A stretch of 64,000 bases of DNA from Mesorhizobium koreense (GCF_031656215.1 NZ_CP134228.1:310001-374000), one strand, 5' to 3'. Positions 47,425-55,997 are shown, counted from the first letter of the stretch. Numbers and translations are program-made. The notes: generated from the sequence alone by a model not told the origin.

Positions 47425-47440
47425 TGGCCCGGCTCTTGCT
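47425..47440 (+). promoter_or_regulatory. Sigma-54-like -24/-12 promoter sequence upstream of rpoN, pointing away from it
   Basis: TGGCCCGGCTCTTGCT matches TGGCACG-N4-TTGCW with one mismatch and exact spacing. It faces the 2H phosphoesterase gene from its 3' side, so any transcript would be antisense to that gene. It may be fortuitous. Confidence 0.35.
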
Positions 47441-47545
47441 TGTCAAGGCGGGGTTTAGCAGGCAGGCGTTACCGGAGCGTCAACCTGGATTCAGACCGGC
47501 CGGACCAAGGCCAGGCCGGGCGGCTCGCTTCGGCCGGATTCGACG

Positions 47546-48073
47546 TCAAACCGAAAGGACGGCGGTAGCCCGGATCGCCCAGCTTTCGATCGGCAGTTCC
47601 TTGCCGGATGCAACGACGCAGACCCGGTCGAAGCGGACGGGCTTTCCGAGCAGCAGGTTCTCGGCTTCAGCGACGGCATCGCGCTTCTCCAGCGTTTCGG
47701 CAACGCCGTAGGCGAGCGAGATATGCGGCATGAACTCCGCGATATCGCCGGGCAGGATCTTGTCGATCGCGCGGCGTTTCAATTCGAGAAGGGCCCCTTC
47801 GGCGACGAAACGTGCATAGAAGGAGCGGAAAAAGAGGGCGCTCACGCCGATCGCGGCCACCGGCGTGGTGAAGGACCCAATTCCCGCCGCGACCTCCTCG
47901 ACCAGCGGCGCGAGGTCGCCCACGCTTCTTTCCATATCCTCGACCAGCGTCAGGTGCGGCTGGAAACGCGGCGCGTCGAAGCGAATGGAAAAATCCTCGA
48001 CCATCCGTTCGAGCGCGGCCGCATCGACGGCGGCCGGCATCAGCCATATGGAATGAACGCCCGGAGCCATCAC
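47546..48073 (-). CDS. 2H phosphoesterase (2'-5' RNA ligase/cyclic phosphodiesterase-like)
   Basis: The protein has 175 residues. It has the two H-x-S/T motifs of 2H enzymes, PHLTLVED and PHISLAYG, which form a phosphodiester-cleaving active site. Family members open cyclic 2',3'- or 1'',2''-phosphates. The first M can be either of two adjacent ATGs. It lies only 12 bp after the second permease gene on the same strand, so it is the last gene of the ABC import operon. That hints that the imported compound is a phosphate ester, which is inference. Confidence 0.82.
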   Translation of the reverse strand: MMAPGVHSIWLMPAAVDAAALERMVEDFSIRFDAPRFQPHLTLVEDMERSVGDLAPLVEEVAAGIGSFTTPVAAIGVSALFFRSFYARFVAEGALLELKRRAIDKILPGDIAEFMPHISLAYGVAETLEKRDAVAEAENLLLGKPVRFDRVCVVASGKELPIESWAIRATAVLSV

Positions 48074-48085
48074 CTACCTGCCACG

Positions 48086-48925
48086 CTATCTCCCGATATT
48101 GGCAAGAACGTCGGCGCGCAGGAAGCGCTCCACCACGAACATGAAAGCGATGGAAGGCACGAGCAGGATAAGAGCCGTGATCGAGGCGATCTGGTAGTTG
48201 CCTCCCGCCGCCGATGTGTAAAGGAGGAGCGGCAGCGTTGTGACATCCGGGGCGCCGACGAAGAAAGTGCCGGTGAATTCGTCGAGCGACTCGAGGAAGA
48301 CGAAGATCGCGCTCGCCATCAGGCCAGGCGCGGCGAGCGGCAGCATCACGTCACGAAAGGCCCGCCACGCGCTGGCGCCGGAGGAACGCGCCGCCTCTTC
48401 GAGCTCCGGCTCGATGGCGCCGAACGCGGCGGTGGCAATCCAGACGGCATAGACCAGTCCGTGCGTGGTGTGTACCAGCACTACGCCCAGCACCGTGCCG
48501 TTCAGCCCGATCTGGTAAAAAAGCCGGGCGATGTTGACGTAGATCGGCAGGTTCGGAAAGGCGTTGGGTACCAAAAGCGCCAGGAGTATGAGGCTGCGGA
48601 AGGGGAGCTTCAGCCGCGCCAGCGCATAGCCGGCGGGGATCGCCAGCACGAGCGACAGGAAGACGGTCAGGCAGGCGACAAGCGCGCTGGTGCCGAGAGA
48701 GGCCATGGCGTTGCCGCGCGGCGAGAACACGCGCCCCCAGTAGGAAAACCCGTATTCGAGCGGCAGGGCATGCGGGAAATACCACTTCTCCGTCACCGTC
48801 CAGAGCACGAGGTTGACCAGCGGCCCGAAGATGATGAAGGCAAGAAGGCCAAGCAGGATCGCGCGCGGAATCCAGTACCAGCCGGCCGAGCGCGTGGACG
48901 CGGCCATCTCCGCCACCGCGCTCAT
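48086..48925 (-). CDS. ABC transporter permease (PotC-like)
   Basis: This membrane protein has 279 residues and six or so helices of the spermidine/putrescine- or iron-type permease family. The EAA loop is EEAARSSGASAWRAFRDVMLPLAAPG. It likely pairs with the upstream permease as a heterodimer. The first 20 residues (MSAVAEMAASTRSAGWYW) are cytoplasmic. It overlaps the preceding permease by 4 bp, so translation is coupled. Confidence 0.9.
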   Translation of the reverse strand: MSAVAEMAASTRSAGWYWIPRAILLGLLAFIIFGPLVNLVLWTVTEKWYFPHALPLEYGFSYWGRVFSPRGNAMASLGTSALVACLTVFLSLVLAIPAGYALARLKLPFRSLILLALLVPNAFPNLPIYVNIARLFYQIGLNGTVLGVVLVHTTHGLVYAVWIATAAFGAIEPELEEAARSSGASAWRAFRDVMLPLAAPGLMASAIFVFLESLDEFTGTFFVGAPDVTTLPLLLYTSAAGGNYQIASITALILLVPSIAFMFVVERFLRADVLANIGR

Positions 48926-49749
48926 CGCACGTTCTCCCGCATGGTCTGGCGCAGATAGATCCAGGCGACGGCGCCGGTCAGCAGCAGCGACACCAGCCCG
49001 AGTGCGTTCGCCACGCCGTAATCGCCATAGGCGTTGATACGGAAGGCCATGTCGACGGTAATCACGGTCGGCGACTGCGAGGCGATCATCAACGGTACGG
49101 AGAGTACCGACATCATGGTGACGACGGACAGGGTCAGCCCTACCATCAGCGTCGGGGCCGCCTGTGGCAGAACGATCTCCAGCAGGATGCGCAGGCGCGA
49201 GGCGCCGAGATTGCGCGCCGCCTCGATCGTGCCGCGGTCGATGGAGGCCATCGCGCCGGCCAGCAGCAGCGTCACGAAAGGCGTCTGCTTCCACACGAAG
49301 GCGATGACGACGCCGCGCCAGTCAAGGAAGCCGACCGTATGCAGCGGCGTGATGAGGCCGGTCGCGACGAAGATGTTGTTCATCAGCCCGTTCTTGGCAA
49401 GGAAGGTGCGCAGGATCTGGCCGACAACGATGAACGGGATGAAGAGCGGCCAGCGGTAGAGCCAACGCAGGATGGCGACGGCGACCGGGCTGTTGCAGAG
49501 CGTCAGGTAGCCGGCGATCGCCACCGAAAAAGCCGCGGTCAGAATTGCCGACAACGCCACGATAACGATCGTGAAGATTATGTCGGTACTGTAGAGTTGA
49601 TAGGTCTTGAAGAAATTGCCGAAGCTGAAGCCGCCGTCCGGATCCTGGAACGCACCCGTCACCGCGCCGCCGAGCGGCACGAGGAACAGGAAGACGATGA
49701 TCGCAAGGGCCGGCGAAACGAGCAGCAGGCCGGGCAAATAGCGGCGCAT
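48922..49749 (-). CDS. ABC transporter permease (PotB-like)
   Basis: The permease has 275 residues with six helices. The EAA loop is EAARNLGASRLRILLEIVLPQAAPT. It follows the binding-protein gene by 56 bp and precedes the second permease with a 4-bp overlap. The family imports polyamines, phosphonates, thiamine or iron complexes, so the cargo is not defined by the permease. Confidence 0.9.
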   Translation of the reverse strand: MRRYLPGLLLVSPALAIIVFLFLVPLGGAVTGAFQDPDGGFSFGNFFKTYQLYSTDIIFTIVIVALSAILTAAFSVAIAGYLTLCNSPVAVAILRWLYRWPLFIPFIVVGQILRTFLAKNGLMNNIFVATGLITPLHTVGFLDWRGVVIAFVWKQTPFVTLLLAGAMASIDRGTIEAARNLGASRLRILLEIVLPQAAPTLMVGLTLSVVTMMSVLSVPLMIASQSPTVITVDMAFRINAYGDYGVANALGLVSLLLTGAVAWIYLRQTMRENVR

Positions 49750-49805
49750 GGGCTATCCAACGAAAGTGCCGCCCGAGACGATCCCGGGCGGCGGTTTCAG
49801 GACGA

Positions 49806-50957
49806 TCAGTTCGCCACCTGCTTTTCGTAGGCTTCGAGGATGCCGTCGAAATAGGGCTTGATCGGGAAGGGCTTGCCGTACTCGGCCAGTTCCTTCGGCG
49901 AAATGTCGGTGAAGAGCTTGTTCCAGGTCGCCTCGTCGAGCTTGGGCTTGACGTGATCCGCATCGATGCCGGGATACCAGTTGAACTTCTTCACGATGCC
50001 GTCGGCCTGCACCTCGGGGCTGGTCGCCAGCGCGATGAACTTCTCGGCGAGCTTGGCATGTTCCGCCTTTGCCGGGATGACATAGTGCATGGGCTGGCCG
50101 GGCATGCCCGGAGAAGGCAGGATCAGCTTCAGGTCGGGCGGAAGCTGGCCGCTCGCCTGCCAGGTGTAGAACATATCGACCCAGACCGGACCCATGGCGA
50201 TCTCGCCCCGTGCCAGCATGTCGAGCGTGCCGGCATTGCCTGGCGTGAAGGTGACGTTCTGGTTGAAGTCCTTTAGCGAGGCCAGCGCCTTCGACCAGTC
50301 GGCCTTCTCGTCCTTCTTGAAGGGGCCCTGCTCGAGCGTCTTGGCGTCGCCGGCATTGGCATAGACCCACCCGACGACGAAGGCGACGCCGGACATACCG
50401 CCCTTGATGCCGTTATAGCCGAACTGCTTCGGGTTCTCCTTCACCCATTTCGCCAGTTCCTCATAGCTCTTCGGCGGGTTCGGCAGGAGTTGCGGATTAT
50501 AGGCGATTGCCGTCTGGCTGTTGAACATGGGCATGACATAGCCCTTGACGTCGGTGCCAAGCGCCATGTCGGCGTTGGCTCGCGTCACCATCGAACCGGT
50601 GTCGATGTCGGCGCGGTATTTCTTCAAAAGGCCGTCCTTGACGAGGTCGCCGGCCGCCTTTTCGTGGACGACGGCGACATCGATGTCCCAGCTGTCCTTG
50701 TTGGCCTGCTTCTGCGCCTCCAGCCGCTCGATGATCTTCTGTGAACCGGCATCGCCCGGTCCGGTGCCCACGGCCTTCACCGTATCGCCCGGATTCTGCT
50801 TCTCGAAGATCGGCGCGAGATAGTTATTGACGTAATCGACCATGTTCTGGTCGCCGGCCGTGATGACGGTCAGTTCCGCCGCCATGGCCCCTGTCGCCGC
50901 AAGTGCGGTCGTCGCAAGCGCAGCCGCGATCGCGGCTCCACAGATCATCTTCCTCAT
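49806..50957 (-). CDS. ABC transporter extracellular solute-binding protein
   Basis: The protein has 383 residues with a signal peptide ending AMA-AEL. A type-II binding fold follows (LTVITAGDQNMVDYVNNYLAP, IAYNPQLLPNPPKSYEELA, YVIPAKAEHAKLAEKFIALA). It resembles the PotD/Fbp/YnjB group; the ligand cannot be told. It follows the ATPase gene by 55 bp, a gap that contains a hairpin. Confidence 0.88.
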   Translation of the reverse strand: MRKMICGAAIAAALATTALAATGAMAAELTVITAGDQNMVDYVNNYLAPIFEKQNPGDTVKAVGTGPGDAGSQKIIERLEAQKQANKDSWDIDVAVVHEKAAGDLVKDGLLKKYRADIDTGSMVTRANADMALGTDVKGYVMPMFNSQTAIAYNPQLLPNPPKSYEELAKWVKENPKQFGYNGIKGGMSGVAFVVGWVYANAGDAKTLEQGPFKKDEKADWSKALASLKDFNQNVTFTPGNAGTLDMLARGEIAMGPVWVDMFYTWQASGQLPPDLKLILPSPGMPGQPMHYVIPAKAEHAKLAEKFIALATSPEVQADGIVKKFNWYPGIDADHVKPKLDEATWNKLFTDISPKELAEYGKPFPIKPYFDGILEAYEKQVAN

Positions 50958-50980
50958 AGTGTTCTCCCACGTTCCAGACA

Positions 50981-51008
50981 TTGCATGACGCATGGCGTCA
51001 CGATGCAA
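50981..51008. promoter_or_regulatory. Nested inverted repeat between the ATPase and binding-protein genes
   Basis: Outer arms TTGCAT and ATGCAA flank inner arms GACGC and GCGTC with a 3-nt loop. Folded in RNA, the structure could cap the ATPase message and allow more binding protein to be made. The TTGCA half-site also appears near the LacI-type gene, so an operator role is possible. Confidence 0.45.
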
Positions 51009-51012
51009 AAGG

Positions 51013-52185
51013 TCAGCGAAGCTCCTCCTCACCTTTTTTGCAATCGGTTGCATCGAAGAGGAACAACGCCCCGGCCGGCACCTTCACCGACACGGCCTCC
51101 CCGCTAGCAAAGGCATGTGACGCGTCGACGACGACCGACGCTTCCCCGATCTTCACGACATGGCGCCAGACACCGCCCGGATAGCTCGCCTGCGCGACGA
51201 CACCGTCGAGCACGAGCGCATCCTCCGTCGCGCGGTCCTTCGGGAAATGATCCGCGGCGTGCAGTTCGGCCGCTTCCGAGCGGAAGCGCGCCTCGACAAC
51301 GCGGCCGCCGAGCTGCCTGCCGTCGGCCGGAATGGAGGCGGCGCGGTTCACCGGACCGGCCGCGATCCTCAGGCGCTCGCCGCCCGCCTCGACCAGTAAC
51401 GGCACGACGTTCTCGGCGCCCATGAAGGCCGCAACGAAGGACGAAGACGGCCGGTTATAGACTTCCTGCGGCGTGCCGACCTGGGCGATGCGGCCGGCAT
51501 TGAGGATGACGATGCGGTCGGCCATGACCATCGCCTCCTCGCGGTCGTGCGTCACATGGATGGCGGTGATGCCGAGCCTTTTCTGCAGCGCGCTGATCTC
51601 GTGGCGCACGGTCAGGCGGATGCGGGCGTCGAGGTTGGAAAGCGGCTCGTCGAGCAGGAGGATATCGGGGCTGATGGCCAGCGCGCGCCCGAGCGCCACG
51701 CGCTGGCGCTGACCGCCGGACAATTCGGCCGGCTTGCGCTCGCCGAGGCCGTCGAGGCCGAGCAGCGCCTGTATCTCGGCGACGCGGCCGGCGATCTCCT
51801 GACGCGGCTTGCCGCGCAGCTTCAGGCCGTAGCCGATGTTGCGCGCGACCGTCATGTGCGGCCACAGCGCATAGGACTGGAAGACCAGAGCCATGCCGCG
51901 CTTGTCCGGCGGCTGGCGGGTCACGTCGCGACCGTTAACGCGGATCGAGCCGGAAGTGGGCATCATGAAGCCGGCGATGGTGCGCAGGAGCGTGGTCTTG
52001 CCGCAGCCGGACGAGCCGAGCAGCGCCACGAACTCGCCGCGCCCTACACCGAGGCTCAGATCGGAAAGCACCTTCGTGCTGCCGTATTGAACACTGGCGC
52101 GATCGACCTCGAGGAACGATTCGGCGTCCGAAGCCGCCTCCGGCCGCACACGTCCCGTCGCCGCGATCGACGAATATGCGTTCAT
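51013..52185 (-). CDS. ABC transporter ATP-binding protein (PotA/UgpC-like)
   Basis: The ATPase has 390 residues. Walker A is ALLGSSGCGKTTLLRTI, the signature ELSGGQRQRVALGRAL, and Walker B ILLLDEPLSNLDA, then the H-loop IHVTHDREEAM. A TOBE/OB C-terminal domain (about 285-385) is regulatory. It drives the adjacent PotB/PotC-like permeases. It is first in the operon and divergent from the LacI-type gene. An in-frame ATG 16 codons upstream is an alternative start. Confidence 0.92.
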   Translation of the reverse strand: MNAYSSIAATGRVRPEAASDAESFLEVDRASVQYGSTKVLSDLSLGVGRGEFVALLGSSGCGKTTLLRTIAGFMMPTSGSIRVNGRDVTRQPPDKRGMALVFQSYALWPHMTVARNIGYGLKLRGKPRQEIAGRVAEIQALLGLDGLGERKPAELSGGQRQRVALGRALAISPDILLLDEPLSNLDARIRLTVRHEISALQKRLGITAIHVTHDREEAMVMADRIVILNAGRIAQVGTPQEVYNRPSSSFVAAFMGAENVVPLLVEAGGERLRIAAGPVNRAASIPADGRQLGGRVVEARFRSEAAELHAADHFPKDRATEDALVLDGVVAQASYPGGVWRHVVKIGEASVVVDASHAFASGEAVSVKVPAGALFLFDATDCKKGEEELR

Positions 52186-52310
52186 GATCTGGTCCCGTGA
52201 CGTGAAATCGCCGAATCCTCCCTTGGCAGCCATTTCCTAGCGGCCATTTGCATCGCATTTTTGACACTCCGCTTCGACCGACCTCCCATGACCGACCTTG
52301 ACGGCTGCGA

Positions 52311-52326
52311 TTGCACACCTGTGCAA
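52311..52326. promoter_or_regulatory. Candidate operator of the LacI-family regulator
   Basis: TTGCACACCTGTGCAA has TTGCACA arms that are perfect inverted copies across two central bases. It lies in the 284-bp divergent gap between the ATPase and regulator genes, about 145 bp before the regulator's start. Confidence 0.5.
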
Positions 52327-52469
52327 GACTGATGCACTTTCCCGTTCCTGTCAATCGTCCCGGCCATTCGAAACGGGACAATCCGGCGCTCATTCATGAT
52401 CTTGTCCGTTCCGCCGCGGCGGTGCAAGATGGCGCCTCTGCAACCGTATCCCCTCATCCCATCCGGCCC

Positions 52470-53498
52470 ATGGATTCGACCAAGACCCGCAAAGCCTTCG
52501 CCAGCGCAAAACAGGTTGCGGAACTCGCCGGCGTTTCGCGTTCGGCCGTCTCGCGCACCTTCACGCCGGGCGCCAGCGTCTCGGAAGAAACACGGCGGCG
52601 CGTCATCCAGGCCTCGGAAAAGCTCGGCTATCACGTCAACCACCTGGCACGCGGGCTCTTGCGCAAATCGACGGGCATCGTCTGCCTCGTCGTGGCCGAC
52701 AGCGACACGCCCTACATGTCGCGCATGGTGCGCACGCTCGCCCGCCACCTTCAGGAAGCCGGCAAGGTGGCGATGGTGATCGACACGACGGGGCCAAGCG
52801 AGAATGTCGAGCATGCGCTCAGGCAGACGCTCAACTACCGCGCCGACGCCACCGTGGTGCTGTCGGGCACACCGGCGCAGTCGATCATCCGGACCTGCCT
52901 CGACAACGGCCAGCGCCTGATCCTGATCAACCGCGACGACCGGCTTTCCGGCCCCTACAATCTCTCGCTCGACAACCGGCTGGCGGGAAGGACGGCGTTC
53001 GAAACCTTCGTCAAGTCCGGCTGCAAACGGCTGGCGGTCGTCGCCTCGGAAGCGGGAACGCCGAGCCTCATGGCGCGCGAAGATGCTTTCATCGAAGCTG
53101 CCCGGGCTTCCGGCATCGAGGTGGCAAGGACACGCAACGGCCGCACCAGTTACGAGGCCGGCGTGGCCGGCGCACGCGCGCTCCTCGCCGGGCGCGAGCG
53201 GCCGGACGCCGCCTTCTGTGTCACCGACCTCATCGCCTGCGGCTTCATGGATGCCGCGCGGCACGAATTCGGCCTGTCGGTCCCCGACGATCTCAGCGTT
53301 ATCGGCTTCGACGATATCGAGCAGGCAAGCTGGCTTTCCTACCGGCTGACCACTTTCTCTCCGCCGGTCGAGGAACTCGCCGCCGCCGTGGTCGATCTCG
53401 CCACGATGGGCGAGACGGCGGCCGAACAGGCGCCCGCCAGCCGCCTTCTGGAAGCGCCGCTCGCCTGGCGCGAGACGGTGCGCGGAAAAAAGACCTGA
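52470..53498 (+). CDS. LacI family transcriptional regulator
   Basis: The protein has 342 residues. The HTH is near residues 12-35 (SAKQVAELAGVSRSAVSRTF) with the hinge helix VNHLARGLLR. A periplasmic-binding-like sensor domain fills the rest (IVCLVVADSDTPYMSRMV, SVIGFDDIEQASWLSYRLTT). It probably represses or activates the divergent ABC operon in response to a carbohydrate-like ligand. The given start puts the HTH at the expected distance from the N-terminus. Confidence 0.9.
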   Translation: MDSTKTRKAFASAKQVAELAGVSRSAVSRTFTPGASVSEETRRRVIQASEKLGYHVNHLARGLLRKSTGIVCLVVADSDTPYMSRMVRTLARHLQEAGKVAMVIDTTGPSENVEHALRQTLNYRADATVVLSGTPAQSIIRTCLDNGQRLILINRDDRLSGPYNLSLDNRLAGRTAFETFVKSGCKRLAVVASEAGTPSLMAREDAFIEAARASGIEVARTRNGRTSYEAGVAGARALLAGRERPDAAFCVTDLIACGFMDAARHEFGLSVPDDLSVIGFDDIEQASWLSYRLTTFSPPVEELAAAVVDLATMGETAAEQAPASRLLEAPLAWRETVRGKKT

Positions 53499-54113
53499 TC
53501 AGCGCACGCGCGAGAAGGCGAGCCACAGCCCTCCGCCGACCAGAAAGCCGCCGCCGATCCTGGTCAGCAGCCGGAAACGCTTCGCCGACAGCGCCCGGCC
53601 TGCACGCGCGGCGGCAAGGGCGTAGGTGCTGTCGGAGAGCGCGCCGAAGAACATTGCGGTCAGGCCCATGAGGGCGATCTGCAGCGGATAGCTGCCTGCG
53701 GGATCGATGAATTGCGGGATGAAGGCGCCAAAGAAGAACAGCGTCTTCGGATTGCTGATCGCCACCAGAAGCCCTTGCGCGAAGAAACCCATCCTCGGCG
53801 TCGGAGGCACGGCGCCCTCTGCCTCCCCGCCATGCGAGAAAAGCATCTGGAGGCCGATCCAGACGAGATAGGCCGCGCCGATGAAACGGATATAGTCGAA
53901 CCAACTGCCGAGCGCTGCGAGCGCCGAAGCCAGCCCGATGCCGACGACGGCGAAGACCATCGCCACGCCGGCGAGCGTGCCCGCGACGTTGAGGAGCGCA
54001 GCGCGGGCGCCGTGGCGCATGCCGGACGCGACCACCAGCGTCACCGTCGGCCCCGGCACCATGACGATGACGATGGTGGCAACGAGATAGGCAAGATAGG
54101 TGTGAATCGCCAA
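53499..54113 (-). CDS. LysE/RhtB family amino-acid exporter
   Basis: The protein has 204 residues and six predicted helices. The N-terminus carries YLVATIVIVMVPGPTVTLVVASGMRHGARAAL, the LysE/RhtB hallmark, with SNPKTLFFFGAFIPQFI later. It exports an amino acid or a small derivative. It begins 11 bp after the ribokinase gene stop on the same strand and ends just after the regulator's convergent end. Confidence 0.9.
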   Translation of the reverse strand: MAIHTYLAYLVATIVIVMVPGPTVTLVVASGMRHGARAALLNVAGTLAGVAMVFAVVGIGLASALAALGSWFDYIRFIGAAYLVWIGLQMLFSHGGEAEGAVPPTPRMGFFAQGLLVAISNPKTLFFFGAFIPQFIDPAGSYPLQIALMGLTAMFFGALSDSTYALAAARAGRALSAKRFRLLTRIGGGFLVGGGLWLAFSRVR

Positions 54114-54124
54114 TGCCGTACTCC

Positions 54125-55030
54125 TCAGCCTTTCATAGCCCGGTCGACCTCGGCCGCAAGCGGGATCGACGGCTGTGCCCCCTCTTTCAGACAGGCGAGC
54201 GAAGCCGCGGCGGTGGCGCGGCGGAGCGCCTGTTCGAGCGGCAGCCCGGAGGCAAGCGACGCCGCCAGATAGCCGCAGAAGGTGTCACCAGCGCCGACCG
54301 TATCGACCGGCGTCACCTTGAGCGCCGGCACGGCCAGCGTTTCACCGGGCGCGGCGGCAAGAACGCCGTCGGCGCCAAGCGTGACGATCAGCGTGCGGCC
54401 GGTACGCTCCGCAAAGGCCGCCATGCGGCGGGTGCGGTCGCCCTCGGGCAGGGAAAGCGCATCCGCATAAAGGTCGAACTCGGTCTCGTTGGCGACGACG
54501 TAATCGGCTTCTCCGATGAAGGAGGCGGCCTCGGCGCGAAAGGGGGCCGTGTTAAGGATCGAGACCGCACCGGCCTCCCTCGCGGTTCGCAGGGACGCCG
54601 CCACCGTCTCAAGCGGGATTTCCTGCTGGAGCAAGAGATATTCGCCTTTCTTCAGGCCGGCGACGGCGAGATCGCCCGGCAAGACCGATTTGTTGGCGCC
54701 GGGCACGACGGCGATGACGTTCTCGCCTTTCGCATCGACCAGGATCAGCGCCGTGCCGGTCGGGGCATGTATCCGTCCGACATGGGAGAGGTCGACGCCG
54801 CCTCCTTCCAGAAGCGATAGCGCCTCGGTGGCGAAGGCGTCCTTTCCGACCGCGCCGATCATCCTCACCTGTGCGTCGGCGCGGCGAGCCGCAAGCGCCT
54901 GGTTGGCTCCCTTGCCGCCCGGCGCCGTGCTGAAATCGCCGCCGCTGACGGTCTCGCCCGGCGCGGGCAACCGCTCGACGGTGGCGATCAGGTCCAGATT
55001 GATGGAGCCGACGACGGTGATGGCGATCAA
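54125..55030 (-). CDS. rbsK: Ribokinase
   Basis: This PfkB-family kinase has 301 residues. The sugar-binding site is APGGKGANQALAARR, and the catalytic signature is VDTVGAGDTFCGYLAASL with the base Asp in GAGD. It phosphorylates ribose to ribose-5-phosphate. The only suitable start codon is a TTG, with GGGAGG seven bases upstream. That SD is inside the 3' arm of a terminator-like hairpin (see finding). Confidence 0.9.
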   Translation of the reverse strand: MIAITVVGSINLDLIATVERLPAPGETVSGGDFSTAPGGKGANQALAARRADAQVRMIGAVGKDAFATEALSLLEGGGVDLSHVGRIHAPTGTALILVDAKGENVIAVVPGANKSVLPGDLAVAGLKKGEYLLLQQEIPLETVAASLRTAREAGAVSILNTAPFRAEAASFIGEADYVVANETEFDLYADALSLPEGDRTRRMAAFAERTGRTLIVTLGADGVLAAAPGETLAVPALKVTPVDTVGAGDTFCGYLAASLASGLPLEQALRRATAAASLACLKEGAQPSIPLAAEVDRAMKG

Positions 55031-55066
55031 GAAAAAGCCTCCCGGAAACAGGGTTTCCGGGAGGCT
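55031..55066 (-). terminator. Terminator-like hairpin overlapping the rbsK ribosome binding site
   Basis: On the minus strand AGCCTCCCGGAAA and TTTCCGGGAGGCT form a perfect 13-bp stem with a 5-nt loop, followed by TTTTTC. It lies between the stop of the Ada-like gene and the TTG of rbsK. The SD GGGAGG is in the 3' arm. Confidence 0.82.
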
Positions 55067-55100
55067 AGAACATTTTCAGGCCCGGTTGGAAGAGCGCTCG

Positions 55101-55997
55101 TCAATGCGCGGCAAGATTGGGCCCGGTGATTTGCCCGGCTTCCCAGCCGAGGATGGCGCGCTTTCTGGTCAGGCCCCAATGATAGCCGGTCAGCGCTCCA
55201 GACTTGCCGACCGCGCGGTGGCACGGCACCACGAAGGACATCGGGTTAGCGCCGATCGCGGCACCGACCGCCCGGGACGCCTTCGGCGCGCCGATCTCCC
55301 TTGCGATCGAGGAATAGCTCACTGCGCGACCCATCGGGATGCGGAGCAGCGCCTGCCAGACACGCAACTGGAAATCGGTACCGATCATGACCACTCGAAG
55401 CGGCTCTTCCGCCCGCCATTTCGCCGGGTCGAAGATGCGGCCGGCATAAGGCGAGGTCGCCCCCATGTCTTCGACATAGGTCGCGTTCGGCCAGCGCGCC
55501 GACATATCGGCGAAGGCTTCCCGCTCGCGGCCGGGATCGCAGAAGGCGAGGCCGGCGAGGCCGCGCTCGGTTACCATGACAAGCGCCACGCCGAAGGGCG
55601 AGATATGATAGCCGTAGCGCATGGTAAGGCCCGCGCCGCGCGTCTTGTAGTCGCCCGGCGACATTGCTTCGTGCGTGACGAAGAGATCGTGCAAGCGGCC
55701 CGGTCCCGACATGCCGACCTCGTAGGCCGCATCGAGCAGCGGCGCACCCTGGTCGAGCAGCCGGCGGGCGTGGTCGAGCGTAACGGCCTGCAGGAAGGCC
55801 TTGGGGCTGAGCCCCGCCCAGCGGGTGAAGAGCTTCTGCAAGCCGGTCGGCGTGTCACCGACAGCCTCGGCCAGTACCTCCAGCGAGGGCTGGTCGCGAT
55901 AGTCGAGGCTGATCTTCTCGATGCAGCGGCGCACGACCTCGTAGTCGCTGCCGTCCGGCGTGATGTCGTGTTGAAGGATTGCGGTCTGCGCGTTCAT
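55101..55997 (-). CDS. Ada-like bifunctional AraC-type regulator / O6-methylguanine-DNA methyltransferase
   Basis: The protein has 298 residues. The N-terminal AraC-type HTH (about 25-120, containing AVGDTPTGLQKLFTRWAGLSPKAFL) is fused to the Ogt/MGMT domain. The acceptor Cys is in FVVPCHRAVGK. It directly reverses O6-alkylguanine damage. It lacks the N-terminal zinc methyl-phosphotriester domain of full Ada. The ATG is chosen because the upstream extension is not family-like. It is upstream of rbsK on the same strand but separated by a terminator. Confidence 0.9.
   Translation of the reverse strand: MNAQTAILQHDITPDGSDYEVVRRCIEKISLDYRDQPSLEVLAEAVGDTPTGLQKLFTRWAGLSPKAFLQAVTLDHARRLLDQGAPLLDAAYEVGMSGPGRLHDLFVTHEAMSPGDYKTRGAGLTMRYGYHISPFGVALVMVTERGLAGLAFCDPGREREAFADMSARWPNATYVEDMGATSPYAGRIFDPAKWRAEEPLRVVMIGTDFQLRVWQALLRIPMGRAVSYSSIAREIGAPKASRAVGAAIGANPMSFVVPCHRAVGKSGALTGYHWGLTRKRAILGWEAGQITGPNLAAH

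Noticed and set aside
52647-52664. TGGCACG ... CTTGC inside the LacI-type gene, as a sigma-54 promoter
   Set aside because: Spacing is three bases too long and it lies within coding sequence.
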